Source: Verrucomicrobiota bacterium (GTDB lineage: Bacteria; Verrucomicrobiota; Kiritimatiellia; RFP12; UBA1067). Taken from it: a stretch of 64,000 nucleotides of DNA. Within the stretch, counting starts at the first letter, position 1; every line of letters starts with the position of its first letter. Below, piece by piece: positions 53,301 through 60,388 of the stretch. Below the pieces are notes generated by a model. That model was given only the letters and a program-made list of their open reading frames with translations. It did not search any database and was not told where the DNA came from. Where the stretch lies: assembly GCA_023269675.1 (NCBI GenBank), contig JAHFSX010000034.1:1-64000 (forward strand), in the 5' to 3' direction. Made by a program: the position numbers and the translations under genes.

Positions 53301-53800
53301 ACTGGACCCAGCTCTTCAAGACCGGCGACGCGGTCGACCTGCAGCTCGGCACGGACGCGTCCGCGCCCGCCGCGCGCAAGAGCGCCGCGCCCGGGGATCT
53401 GCGCCTGTCGATCGCGCCGTTTAACGGCAAGCCGCTGGCCGTGCTCTACCGCTACCGGCTGAAGGACAAGGCCGGCGCGAACCCGGTTGAGTTCGCGAGC
53501 CCGTGGCGCAGCGAGAGGGTCGACGACGTGCGCCGGCTGGATCGCGCGGAGGTCAAGGTGCAGACCTCGGAGGGCGGCTACCGCCTGGAGGCGACGGTCC
53601 CGCTGGCCGACCTGGGGTTGGGCGCGCTGCGCGGCCTGACCCTGCGCGGCGATTTCGGCGTGGTCTACGGCGACCGTCTGGGCACAGTCAACCTGTCGCG
53701 CGTTTACTGGTCGAATCAGGCGACCGGGCTGGTCAATGACGTGCCGGGCGAGACGATGCTCGCGCCGGACCTCTGGGGCACCGTCAAATTCGCGGAGTGA
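50303..53800 (+). CDS. giant secreted beta-propeller protein with FlgD-like and CBM9-like domains
   Basis: A 1165-residue secreted protein with no known exact function. After a signal peptide (residues 1-17) there is a beta-rich domain and a FlgD-like Ig domain (about 160-215; HTLEWDGRDETGNLVAPGTY). Residues about 225-900 are repeated NHL/SGL-like propeller blades such as VNPVGVALAPDGALWVAED. A loop near 672-687 (DKDGDGDFDADEF) is an EF-hand-like calcium site. Residues about 950-1165 resemble CBM9/DOMON-like carbohydrate-binding modules (VAYDDQNLYLQYDVSD). The GGGGG before ATG 50303 fits initiation. Similar proteins are common in PVC glycan loci; binding or lyase activity cannot be decided. 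Confidence 0.75.
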   Translation: MHTRVGLLGLLIAGVLGAAEFKPEDYLTLSGKVSPDVRLAVRQEGKGYRVRVEVENPYAKVTARLGAAAGQSVVLTLDKLPAEQVITTAEIGAAETLRLALETSWFNADGTLRQREVFRAPSIGSRLPEDAQRWETFDYAAYRSQVADLARRIRIPVRQPMEGKLSVVVETPDGRRVRNLVSGQDAAAGPHTLEWDGRDETGNLVAPGTYRFRTASHPGITPAYQMQFANGGETFFTPFGSNHGTMTALAANSTAVFAAAPLTEGGWAVIALAPDGKFMRGFRQVGGAGIEEVFLAADERRLFVLNDGGAWGGRGKAPAVTLTVYDIATGDIVPFKATQGQYAVLRERTLRDYQPGEKRVYALAGAACLAGRLYVSDREQGRILIVDPETGKLAGAIPLSDAGVLAVDSERLVAASGDRLVSVDPGSQTVTPLCRLPFTPRGLCLDREGFYLTGDVDGTVKVYGKAGKFVKAIGAPGGAYEGTWNPERLVNPVGVALAPDGALWVAEDRRNPKRLSKWDRASGRCVYDKVGCPAYGSPGAGFDPEQPERWLGQRCQWAVDQATGKAKIISVLQKHEGHVQGKIEECLNYRIVHQGGRTFVLGMYKGTLISELMPDGSLKDLALISDVHGLLYGLEWKYVPAYCDTVEKRFPKASREQKYADESCRYAGVLWVDKDGDGDFDADEFQFTPEGTKLSSFGWGLKLNDLTLRLPYRNAKKEEQVLTLRADAFNACGAPAYSFENALAQAAPLKDELPQGSRTILDTTLDDTCGNIVVNTDPFMFSLAEDGKINWLFQNRWTNVHGSHKAPLPKPGELQGILFGLGTAPLDKQGDVMVFAGNHGRFFLITTDGIYLDEMFQDCRVAEVVGPGLIGGEAFGGSFEYDRLNKRYVLQAGCSGYRIYHLNGLDQVARGEGEVKVTREMLASASRRTQESARAAGGAKQALVARLPEKAKVNPGALPVAAEWASGSWNIRVRVAYDDQNLYLQYDVSDPSPWVNAGKDWTQLFKTGDAVDLQLGTDASAPAARKSAAPGDLRLSIAPFNGKPLAVLYRYRLKDKAGANPVEFASPWRSERVDDVRRLDRAEVKVQTSEGGYRLEATVPLADLGLGALRGLTLRGDFGVVYGDRLGTVNLSRVYWSNQATGLVNDVPGETMLAPDLWGTVKFAE

Positions 53801-53854
53801 CCGGCGAGGATGTCGGTTCCTCTTCACGGGTAAACAGGTTTCGAAATGAGTCGG

Positions 53855-53927
53855 AAACACAAAAACACAAAGATTCAAAGAAGACAAGGCGATCTGCTTT
53901 TCTTCGCGTCTTCGCGTCTTTGTGCTC
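53855..53927. repeat. ACACAAAGA / TCTTTGTG inverted phrase repeat
   Basis: AACACAAAAACACAAAG at the left is answered by TCTTCGCGTCTTTGTG at the right, built from ACACAAAG and its complement. The phrase also occurs in altered form at 58477-58514. Confidence 0.7.
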
Positions 53928-53950
53928 GCCGTATTTTAAAACGACCGGGC

Positions 53951-53966
53951 GCTTAGGATTAGGAGT
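53951..53966 (+). promoter_or_regulatory. Shine-Dalgarno contained in a TTAGGATTAGGAGT phrase repeat
   Basis: GCTTAGGATTAGGAGT is a member of the phrase-repeat family; its AGGAG (53961-53965) lies 7 bases before the ATG at 53973 and decides that start over GTG 53967. Confidence 0.6.
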
Positions 53967-53972
53967 GTGAAT

Positions 53973-55682
53973 ATGCGGTGCGTCGCATCTATGATTTTAG
54001 CCTGCCTCGGCGTAGTTGCGGGTGCCGAGACGCTGCGGTTCGAGGGGGTGCTCGGCAATTCGGGCGAGCTGGGCCAGCCGGTCACTTTCAGCACGATGAA
54101 GCGCGAGACGCGCGGTCTGGGCGCGGCCTACGACGCGGCGCGCGGGGTGCTGTACGACCGCGCGGGGAGCGGCGTGCTGAACGCCTACGGCCTCGACGGG
54201 CGCCTGCTGGCGCGGTACACGATCGCCGCCGACGATAACCACATGGACACGATGACGCTGTGTGGTGACCAGCTGGTGATGCTCTTGGGCGGCCGGCTCT
54301 ATAAACTGCGGCTGGGCTCGCCCGACGGCGCTGTGGCCGAAAAGGTCAAGGCTGCGATCAGCGATCCGGTAGGCATATCCTCCTCGGCCCGCGCCGGCCG
54401 CGTCGCCGTGCGCAGCAAGGATGGAAAACTCGTTCTGATGAATCCGGCCGACGACCGGGCCGAGCCGTTCGGCGAGGCGCCGGGCGAGGGGTTTAACGGT
54501 ATGGACTGGGATGACCAAGGCGCGTTTTATTTGGTGTTCGGCAAGGTCGCGCATAAGCTCGAGAACGGCAAGCTGGTGGCGGACGCCCAATGGCCGAAGC
54601 GCTTTGCGGGGGAACGCGAATCAGGGATCGACTGCGCCACACGGCTGGGCGCTTACTGGTTCGGCAGCGCGTATCACGGCACGATCAAGCGCTTCACGGC
54701 GGAGTTCGAGCCCGCGCCCGGCGTGGTGCTCGGCGGCGCGTCGGGCCACTTCATCGGCCACGTCCCCTGCAACTACGATGTGGAGCTCGCGCGGGGCATT
54801 CATTTGGCCGCGTCCGGCCTGTATGTGATCGGCGGCATGTACGGCGTCGTGCAGTTGGCCGAGTGGCGGCCGGAGAATAAGGGGCTGCGCCTGCTGAGGC
54901 GGATCGGCGCGCTGTCCGCGCCGGGCGGCGTGGCGCTGGATTCGCAGGGACGCGTGCTTGCCGGCAAGAACATCTGGAACTGGCGGGATGACGCGCTCGC
55001 GCCCGCGGATGTGAGCCATGTCTTTAAGCTGATCGCGCCGTGCGCGCTCTTCGATTCCGACACGGTGGTCGGCCTGGCGGAGGTCTACGGCAAGGTGTCG
55101 GTAGCCATGGGGCGTTTCGAAGAGGAGGAGCTGTACTGTAACCGCTTGGACAAGCTGGCCCTTCCCAAAGACGTGGTGGGCGTGGCGCTCTACCGGGAGC
55201 AGCCGGGCAAGAAGGGCGGATGGCGGCTGCTGGCCCTCGGTGCCGCAGGCCAGGCGCAGGCGCACGAGATCGTGGAGGACCGGCGCAACCCGTGGCGCAA
55301 TGATCTGGGTGTCGTCAAACTCCATGCCGCAAGTCCGGTGAAATCCTACACGGCGGTCACGATGAAAGATCCGGAAACGCTGATCGCCGCGGCCGACGGA
55401 CAGGTCATCGAGTTCGGCCGCGACGGCGCGGCGTGGCGGGAGACGGGGCGCTGGAGCGACGGGTTCGGCCCGAAGCTGCGCCTGGCCGTCAGCGACGGAC
55501 GGCTCGCGGCGGCGGATACGGAGAAGAACCGCGTCGTCATCTACGCGCTGGCGGATCACCGCAGGCTGGCCGAGACGCGCGTCGACGCGCCGACCGAGAT
55601 CGCGCTCAACGGCAGTTTCCTCGTGGCCTACGACTCAGCCGGCCAGCGGCTGATGAAGTATAAGATGGAAGCCGGAAACTAG
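53973..55682 (+). CDS. secreted beta-propeller-like protein of unknown function
   Basis: A 569-residue exported protein I cannot place in a named family. Residues 1-18 form a signal peptide ending GVVAGAE. The rest is beta-strand rich with blade-like repeats of the type GKLVLMNPADDRAEPFGEAP and GGVALDSQGRVLAGKN, suggesting a six- to eight-bladed propeller. No catalytic motif is evident; isolated Cys residues near 100, 225 and 255 do not form a pattern. The start ATG 53973 is set by AGGAG from an adjoining repeat. It follows the larger propeller gene and may share its substrate or surface role, but no direct evidence links them. Confidence 0.65.
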   Translation: MRCVASMILACLGVVAGAETLRFEGVLGNSGELGQPVTFSTMKRETRGLGAAYDAARGVLYDRAGSGVLNAYGLDGRLLARYTIAADDNHMDTMTLCGDQLVMLLGGRLYKLRLGSPDGAVAEKVKAAISDPVGISSSARAGRVAVRSKDGKLVLMNPADDRAEPFGEAPGEGFNGMDWDDQGAFYLVFGKVAHKLENGKLVADAQWPKRFAGERESGIDCATRLGAYWFGSAYHGTIKRFTAEFEPAPGVVLGGASGHFIGHVPCNYDVELARGIHLAASGLYVIGGMYGVVQLAEWRPENKGLRLLRRIGALSAPGGVALDSQGRVLAGKNIWNWRDDALAPADVSHVFKLIAPCALFDSDTVVGLAEVYGKVSVAMGRFEEEELYCNRLDKLALPKDVVGVALYREQPGKKGGWRLLALGAAGQAQAHEIVEDRRNPWRNDLGVVKLHAASPVKSYTAVTMKDPETLIAAADGQVIEFGRDGAAWRETGRWSDGFGPKLRLAVSDGRLAAADTEKNRVVIYALADHRRLAETRVDAPTEIALNGSFLVAYDSAGQRLMKYKMEAGN

Positions 55683-55732
55683 AAACCGGATTCGCGGGAG
55701 AGGGTGCCGGGGGTTATTTTGAGGGCTCGCGT

Positions 55733-57349
55733 TTACAGCGGCTTGGTGTAGGTCGCGCGGCCGTCGCCGGTGTCGTAGTAGTCGTCCAGATGTTCGCAGA
55801 GCGTGAAGCCCATGCGCTCGTAGAACGCGCGGGTGGAGGCGTACTTGGGGCGGCCCGAGGTCTCGCCGTAGAGGCGCGTGCCGCCCATCGCGCGGGCGAG
55901 GCGCTCCGTGTGCGCGAGCAGCTCACGGCCGAGCCCGAAACCTTGCATCTCGGGCCGCACGGCCAGCCAATACCAGTCGAAACTGCTCTTGGTGCAGGGG
56001 ATGGCGCCGAAGGTGGTGTAGCCGATCAGGCGGCCGTCGCACTCGGCCAGCACGAACTCGTAGCCCGACGCCGCGCCTTTGGCCAGCCGCTCTTCGACCA
56101 GCTCCACGGCGACCGCCACCTCGTCTTCATAAAAATAGCCCGTTGAGGCGGTGACCTCGCGGACCGCCGCCACGTCGGCGGGCGTGACCTCGTAGCGCCA
56201 GGTGATGGCGGGGGGCTGGCGGCTATTGGTAGGGACGCCTCCCCGAGGCGTCCGCGATGTGTCTGTGCTTGGGGCCGGCGGACGGTTCGGGGAACCGTCC
56301 CTACCGGGTAGCGCGGGCTCTCCGAGTACGCCGGTTCCGCTCTTCATGGCGTCGCGCACGATGCGCTCCATGGCGTCCGCGTAGGGGATGCCGGCCTTGG
56401 CGAGCGCCGCCGCGAACCCGCTGTCCGGGGCGAGGCACGGATTCGAGTTCACCTCGAGGATCCACGGCTTGCCCTGCGCGTCCACCCGGAAGTCGACGCG
56501 GGCGTAACCGCCCAGACCGAAAACCTCCCAGCAGCGCAGCGCCAGCCGTTGCAATTCCACCAGCAGGCCGCCGTCCACGGAAGCGTCGGCGAAGCGCCGC
56601 ACGGTGTGCGCATACTCGAACGAGGACTCGTCCCACTTGGCCGGGTAGCCCACGATCTGGGGTTTTCCGGCGGGAAAATCGACAAAGACGATCTCGGCGG
56701 TCGGCAGGGCTTGCGGCCCGTCCGGTCCGGCGAGCAGGGCCAGATTGAACTCGCGGCCCTCGATGAAGCGCTCCGCAAAGGAGCCGGCGGGGATACGTTC
56801 GGCGAGCGCCCGTGCGGAGGTGTTCCGCGCGATGCTGTTGTCGTCGAGGCCCACCGACGCGTGTTCCCAGACCGATTTCACGATCCAATCCGCCGGGGAG
56901 CCGTCGTCCGTGCCGTGGATGACCGGGGGGGGCGGGCTCTCCGAGCACGCCGGCCGCGCCCGGAGATCGCGGGCCACCTCAATCCACGGGGGGACGGGCA
57001 GTCCTGCGGCGAACATGCGCTCCTTGGAGAAAAGCTTCTGGGTGGTGATGTAAAGCGCTTCGGCGGAGCTGCCCGTGAACGGCACACCCTTCGTCTCCCA
57101 CAGGGAGGGCGCGAGGTGGATGAGCTGTCCGGAGCCGTCCAGCGTCTCGACCAGGTTGAAGACGCAGTCCGGTTTCAGCACCTCCAGCTTGCGCTGCAGG
57201 TTGCCGAGGTCCGTGGTGCACGCGAGCACGGACACCGCATGCCCGTTGGCGGTCAGGGCGCTCCGGATGGCGGCGGCCTGGCCGAGCACGTCGCGCTCGT
57301 CAGGTGCTGCGTCCGCAGGCACGTGTTGGTGAACGATTGTGATTCTCAT
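55733..57349 (-). CDS. ATP-grasp ligase fused to GNAT acetyltransferase, with repeat-derived inserts
   Basis: A 538-residue fusion. Residues 1-330 resemble D-Ala-D-Ala ligase: FNLVETLDGSG and PFTGSSAEALYITTQKLFSK in the N-terminal half, DWIVKSVWEHASVGL in the ATP-binding part, and ILEVNSNPCL with the Mg-binding Glu and Asn. Residues about 380-538 are a GNAT domain with WLAVRPEMQGFGLGREL (acetyl-CoA loop) and AFYERMGF. The linker (about 335-378) and a loop at about 131-140 are encoded by dispersed repeats. The enzyme could join an amino acid to another acid, then acetylate the product. I start at ATG 57349, though it lacks a clear Shine-Dalgarno; TTG 57385 lies in a repeat. It is third in a cluster with an ATP-grasp gene and kamA. 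Confidence 0.83.
   Translation of the reverse strand: MRITIVHQHVPADAAPDERDVLGQAAAIRSALTANGHAVSVLACTTDLGNLQRKLEVLKPDCVFNLVETLDGSGQLIHLAPSLWETKGVPFTGSSAEALYITTQKLFSKERMFAAGLPVPPWIEVARDLRARPACSESPPPPVIHGTDDGSPADWIVKSVWEHASVGLDDNSIARNTSARALAERIPAGSFAERFIEGREFNLALLAGPDGPQALPTAEIVFVDFPAGKPQIVGYPAKWDESSFEYAHTVRRFADASVDGGLLVELQRLALRCWEVFGLGGYARVDFRVDAQGKPWILEVNSNPCLAPDSGFAAALAKAGIPYADAMERIVRDAMKSGTGVLGEPALPGRDGSPNRPPAPSTDTSRTPRGGVPTNSRQPPAITWRYEVTPADVAAVREVTASTGYFYEDEVAVAVELVEERLAKGAASGYEFVLAECDGRLIGYTTFGAIPCTKSSFDWYWLAVRPEMQGFGLGRELLAHTERLARAMGGTRLYGETSGRPKYASTRAFYERMGFTLCEHLDDYYDTGDGRATYTKPL
56228..56305. repeat. family B palindromic repeat inside a coding sequence
   Basis: A 78-bp copy with ends GGTAGGGAC and GTCCCTACC, like 7796-7872. 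Being 26 codons long, it keeps the reading frame and encodes the linker between the ATP-grasp and GNAT domains. Confidence 0.9.
56313..56332. repeat. family D repeat inside a coding sequence
   Basis: GCGGGCTCTCCGAGTACGCC abuts the family B element and is read as VLGEP on the minus strand. Confidence 0.85.
56932..56951. repeat. family D repeat inside the ATP-grasp domain
   Basis: GCGGGCTCTCCGAGCACGCC differs from the copy at 56313 by one base yet is read in another frame as ACSES, within a Pro-rich loop of the ATP-grasp domain. Confidence 0.85.
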
Positions 57350-57369
57350 AGCGATTGGGAACAGCGCTG

Positions 57370-57446
57370 AACGCTTAACTTTCAACGCTCAAGCGGGAAC
57401 CGGAGTTCCTTCAGTGTTGAGCGTTGCGCCCAAGGCGTTGAACGTT
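57370..57446. repeat. GTTGAGCGTTGAACG phrase repeat between two ATP-grasp genes
   Basis: ACGCTTAACTTTCAACGCTC at the left is mirrored by TTGAGCGTTG and GGCGTTGAACGTTT at the right, so the gap can fold on itself. Confidence 0.7.
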
Positions 57447-57451
57447 TGGTT

Positions 57452-58435
57452 TTATTGCAGCCGCGCGACGGCGGAGGACATGATGCGGCCGATGAGTTCG
57501 GTGTAGGAGACGTTCGCCATGCGGGCCAGGATGGGCAGGTCGGAGTCCTTGGGGTTGAGTCCCGCCAGCGGGTTGACTTCCAGGAACAGCGGCGACTGGT
57601 GCGCGTCGCACCGGATATCCACGCGGCCGCCGTCGCGGCAGCCCAGCGCCCGCCAGGCTCCGAGCGCGACGCGGTCGGCGGCAGCGGCCACCGGGTCGGC
57701 GGCCGGATCGCAGGCGCGGTAGACCACCCGGTCCTCGTACTGCCCCTTGTTTTCATACGAGTAGACGCCCTTCTCGGCGTTCGCCAGCAGGACGATCTCC
57801 ATGGAGGCGACGATCCGCGCCTGGCGTCCCGTGCCGGTGATGCCGACGGTGAACTCGCGCCCGGTCAGATACGGCTCGATGAGGGCGGGCTGGCGGAAGC
57901 GGGCGACCAGTTCGTCGCAGACGCCGGCCAGTTCCATGCGGTCGCGCACGATGGATTTGGCGGAGCACCCTTTGCCCGTGCCCTCGGCGACCGGCTTTAC
58001 GAAGTAGGGGGCGCTGAAGCGCAGGTCCGCGAGATCCTCGGAGGTCTCGTAGACGCAGAAGTCGCTGGTCGGCACGCCGGCGTCGCGGACCACGCGCTTG
58101 GTCAGGCCCTTGTGCAGCGTCAGGCTCAGCACGAGCGGGTCGGAGAAGACATACGGGACGCCGTAGAGATCGAGGATCGCCGGAGCCTGGGCCTCGCGCG
58201 CGACGCCGTGCAGGCCCTCGCAGATGTTGAAGACGAGGTCCCAGCGGTCGCCGGCTTCGAGGCGCTTGACCAGCGCCTTGGCGTGGCCGATCCGGTCGGT
58301 CACGTAACCCAATGCGAACAGCGCGTGCTCGATGCCCGCGATCGTCTCCTCTTTGTCGAACTCCGCGGTCTCTTCCATGGACATGCCCATGGCGAGATAG
58401 TCGCTCCTGAGGTCATAGGTCAATCCGACACGCAT
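57452..58435 (-). CDS. D-Ala-D-Ala ligase-like ATP-grasp enzyme
   Basis: A 327-residue cytoplasmic ATP-grasp ligase related to Ddl. It has FNICEGLHGVAREAQAPAIL (Ddl-type N-terminal loop), VLSLTLHKGLTKRVVRDAGVPTSD, the ATP lysine in YFVKPVAEGTGKGCSAKSIV, EPYLTGREFTVGITG and the Mg-binding FLEVNPLAGLNPK. ATP-grasp ligases couple a carboxylate to an amine through an acyl phosphate. It sits between kamA and the ATP-grasp/GNAT fusion in the same direction, so a dedicated peptide-bond-forming step is more likely than cell-wall D-Ala-D-Ala synthesis. GGAG 6 bases upstream supports ATG 58435. Confidence 0.85.
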   Translation of the reverse strand: MRVGLTYDLRSDYLAMGMSMEETAEFDKEETIAGIEHALFALGYVTDRIGHAKALVKRLEAGDRWDLVFNICEGLHGVAREAQAPAILDLYGVPYVFSDPLVLSLTLHKGLTKRVVRDAGVPTSDFCVYETSEDLADLRFSAPYFVKPVAEGTGKGCSAKSIVRDRMELAGVCDELVARFRQPALIEPYLTGREFTVGITGTGRQARIVASMEIVLLANAEKGVYSYENKGQYEDRVVYRACDPAADPVAAAADRVALGAWRALGCRDGGRVDIRCDAHQSPLFLEVNPLAGLNPKDSDLPILARMANVSYTELIGRIMSSAVARLQ

Positions 58436-58476
58436 GCAAGCTCCTGACCCGGCATCGCCGGAACCAAATGAAGATC

Positions 58477-58514
58477 TCACCACCAAGACGCCAAGAACAC
58501 AAGGATCACCAAGG
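58477..58514. repeat. CACCAAGACGCCAAGAACAC phrase repeat
   Basis: A run of CACCAAGA, CCAAGAACAC and CACCAAGG units between kamA and the ATP-grasp gene; a partial complement (ACTTGGTGCTCTCCGAG) follows at about 58554-58571. Confidence 0.75.
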
Positions 58515-58601
58515 TTGGAATAAAGGACACTGAAGCGTGGGACACCTGGGTGCTACTTGGTGCTCTCCGAGCCTCGGTGGTGCCCAAAGGGCCTGATAGG
58601 G

Positions 58602-59897
58602 TTAGTCCGCCACATAGTCGGGATACTGATAGGCTCCGCCCTCGTAGTTTCGCAGGTGCAGGTTGCCTGAGTCGTCTTTGCTCTCGACATAATCGGGGGA
58701 CAGGGGGATCTTGCCGCCCCCGCCCGGCGCGTCGATCACGTAGGTCGGCACGGCATAGCCGCTGGTGTGCCCCCGAAGGGCGCGGATGATGTCCACGCCT
58801 TTGGAGACGGAGGTGCGGAAGTGCTGCGAGCCTGAGATCGGGTCGCACTGGTAGAGGTAGTACGGCTTGACCCGCATCCTCATCAGGCTGTGCATCAGCC
58901 GCTTCATGACTTCGGCGTTGTCGTTGACACCCTTGAGCAGAACCGTCTGTGATCCGAGCGGGATGCCCGCGTCCGCCAAGATGTTGCAGGCCTTGATCGA
59001 CTCGTAGCAGCACTCGTCGGGATGCGTGAAGTGCAGGCTCATCCAGAGCGGGTGGTACTTGCGCAGCATGCGCGCGAACTGCGGCGTGATGCGCTGCGGC
59101 AGCACGGCCGGGATCTTCGTCCCGAGGCGGATGATCTCAACATGCGGGATCGCCCGCAGGTTGGAAAGGATGAACTCCAAACGCGTGTCGCTCAGCGTGA
59201 GGGGGTCGCCGCCGGAAATCAGCACGTCGCGGATCTGCGGTTTACTCCGGATGTATTCGAAGATCGCGTGGAGCCGCTTCGTGTTGGGCGTGATGCCGCC
59301 CTGGCCGACGACCCGGGAGCGCGTGCAGTAACGGCAGTAGGTCGAGCAGAAGTCCGTCGCCAAAAGGAGCACGCGGTCGGGATAGCGGTGCACCAGCCCC
59401 GGGATCGGGCTTTGGTGCTCCTCGCCGAGCGGATCGTCCGCCTCGCCCGGGCACCGGCACATTTCGTAAACCGTCGGGATCACCGAGCGGCGGATGGCCT
59501 GGTCGGGATCCGTGGGCGACACCAGGCCCATATAGTGCGGGGTGACCGCCATGGGCAGCATCTTGCCGGCGAGTTCCAGCGCCTTTTCCTCTTCGGTCGT
59601 GAGGCGGAGCATGCGGCGGACGGTCGCGAGATCGCGGATCCTGTTCTGGATCTGCCAGCGCCAGTCAGACCACTGCAGATCGGTCGCCTCCGGGAAAAAC
59701 ACGCTGCGGAATTCGCGGCACAAAGCGCTCATCTTCAAGACGCGGTGCCGGACCGGTGTCCCGAGATCAGCCTTCAGCTGCTTTTTGTCCTTGGGCCGGA
59801 CAAGCGGAAAGAGAGGGTGCGCTCCTTGCGGAGGCTCCTCTTCCTGGTCTTCCAGGTGTAAGCTCAACTGCATCGCGTGCGCAGGCACACTGTACAC
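58602..59897 (-). CDS. kamA: lysine 2,3-aminomutase (radical SAM, PLP)
   Basis: A 431-residue radical-SAM enzyme predicted to convert L-lysine to beta-lysine. The [4Fe-4S] motif is CSTYCRYC (Cys184, 188, 191) and SGGDPLTL follows. The PLP lysine is Lys396 in DAPGGGGKIP. Two Asp residues that bind the substrate side-chain amine in the clostridial lysine enzyme (Asp293, Asp330) are kept as Asp352 (YQCDP) and Asp389, with the same 37-residue spacing; glutamate mutases differ there. An N-terminal extension of about 65 residues is present and the zinc-binding C-terminal tail is absent. The GTG at 59897, with GGAG 6 bases upstream, is a better start than ATG 59873. A clear promoter precedes it. Confidence 0.92.
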   Translation of the reverse strand: MYSVPAHAMQLSLHLEDQEEEPPQGAHPLFPLVRPKDKKQLKADLGTPVRHRVLKMSALCREFRSVFFPEATDLQWSDWRWQIQNRIRDLATVRRMLRLTTEEEKALELAGKMLPMAVTPHYMGLVSPTDPDQAIRRSVIPTVYEMCRCPGEADDPLGEEHQSPIPGLVHRYPDRVLLLATDFCSTYCRYCTRSRVVGQGGITPNTKRLHAIFEYIRSKPQIRDVLISGGDPLTLSDTRLEFILSNLRAIPHVEIIRLGTKIPAVLPQRITPQFARMLRKYHPLWMSLHFTHPDECCYESIKACNILADAGIPLGSQTVLLKGVNDNAEVMKRLMHSLMRMRVKPYYLYQCDPISGSQHFRTSVSKGVDIIRALRGHTSGYAVPTYVIDAPGGGGKIPLSPDYVESKDDSGNLHLRNYEGGAYQYPDYVAD

Positions 59898-60388
59898 AGC
59901 AAACTCCTTCTCGATGGGACCTTCTCACCGCGGCCACATTGCCGTTTGGCAAGGGGCGGTGTTTTGCGGTACCTAATACGATACTTTGATTGTATTGTCA
60001 AGCGCCCCCGCGCAACTATCGGAAAAAACTAGCGCTTAACATTAAGGGCCGATGCCGCCAAAACCGGCTGCGGGACCCGTCGGCGGCCGGTTTCCGCGGG
60101 TGTGACGGCCGTCCGCGGCGGCGGCGGGCGGCCGTTCCGTCCGCGCGGGCTTCCCGTGCGCGCATTCGCGGGTTGCATCAAGGGGGCCGCTGTGGCACGA
60201 TGGTGTGAAATGGATGGCGGGCGTGGAAAACGGCAAGCCCGCCGCCAGCGGAGCGGGAGCAAACGGAGGGGGCGCCTTCCTGAAGGATTGGATTAAGAGC
60301 AGGCTTACGAGAGGCCCCCGGTTCCTCATAATCCTGAGCGCGCCCTTAATCGTAATCGGTTTGAAGTGATGGGCAAGGAGAAGCAGCG
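59898..60388. other. 491-base gene-free divergent region
   Basis: Lies between kamA and the divergent SGNH gene. It holds the kamA promoter (59973-60001), a GC-rich middle with several GGCGG/CCGCC inverted pairs (about 60060-60160), and a TAATCCTGAG/TTAATCGTAATCGG phrase at 60330-60360. No RNA gene or ORF is convincing. Confidence 0.55.
59973..60001 (-). promoter_or_regulatory. kamA promoter
   Basis: Read on the minus strand, TTGACA (60001-59996) and TATTAG (59978-59973) are separated by exactly 17 bases. A leader of about 70 bases precedes the GTG start. Confidence 0.65.

Noticed and set aside
50846-53887. 1013-residue open frame on the minus strand
   Set aside because: Antisense of the propeller gene; no fold signature.
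59898-60388. Riboswitch or small RNA upstream of kamA
   Set aside because: Several GC-rich inverted pairs exist, but none matches a known class such as the lysine riboswitch.
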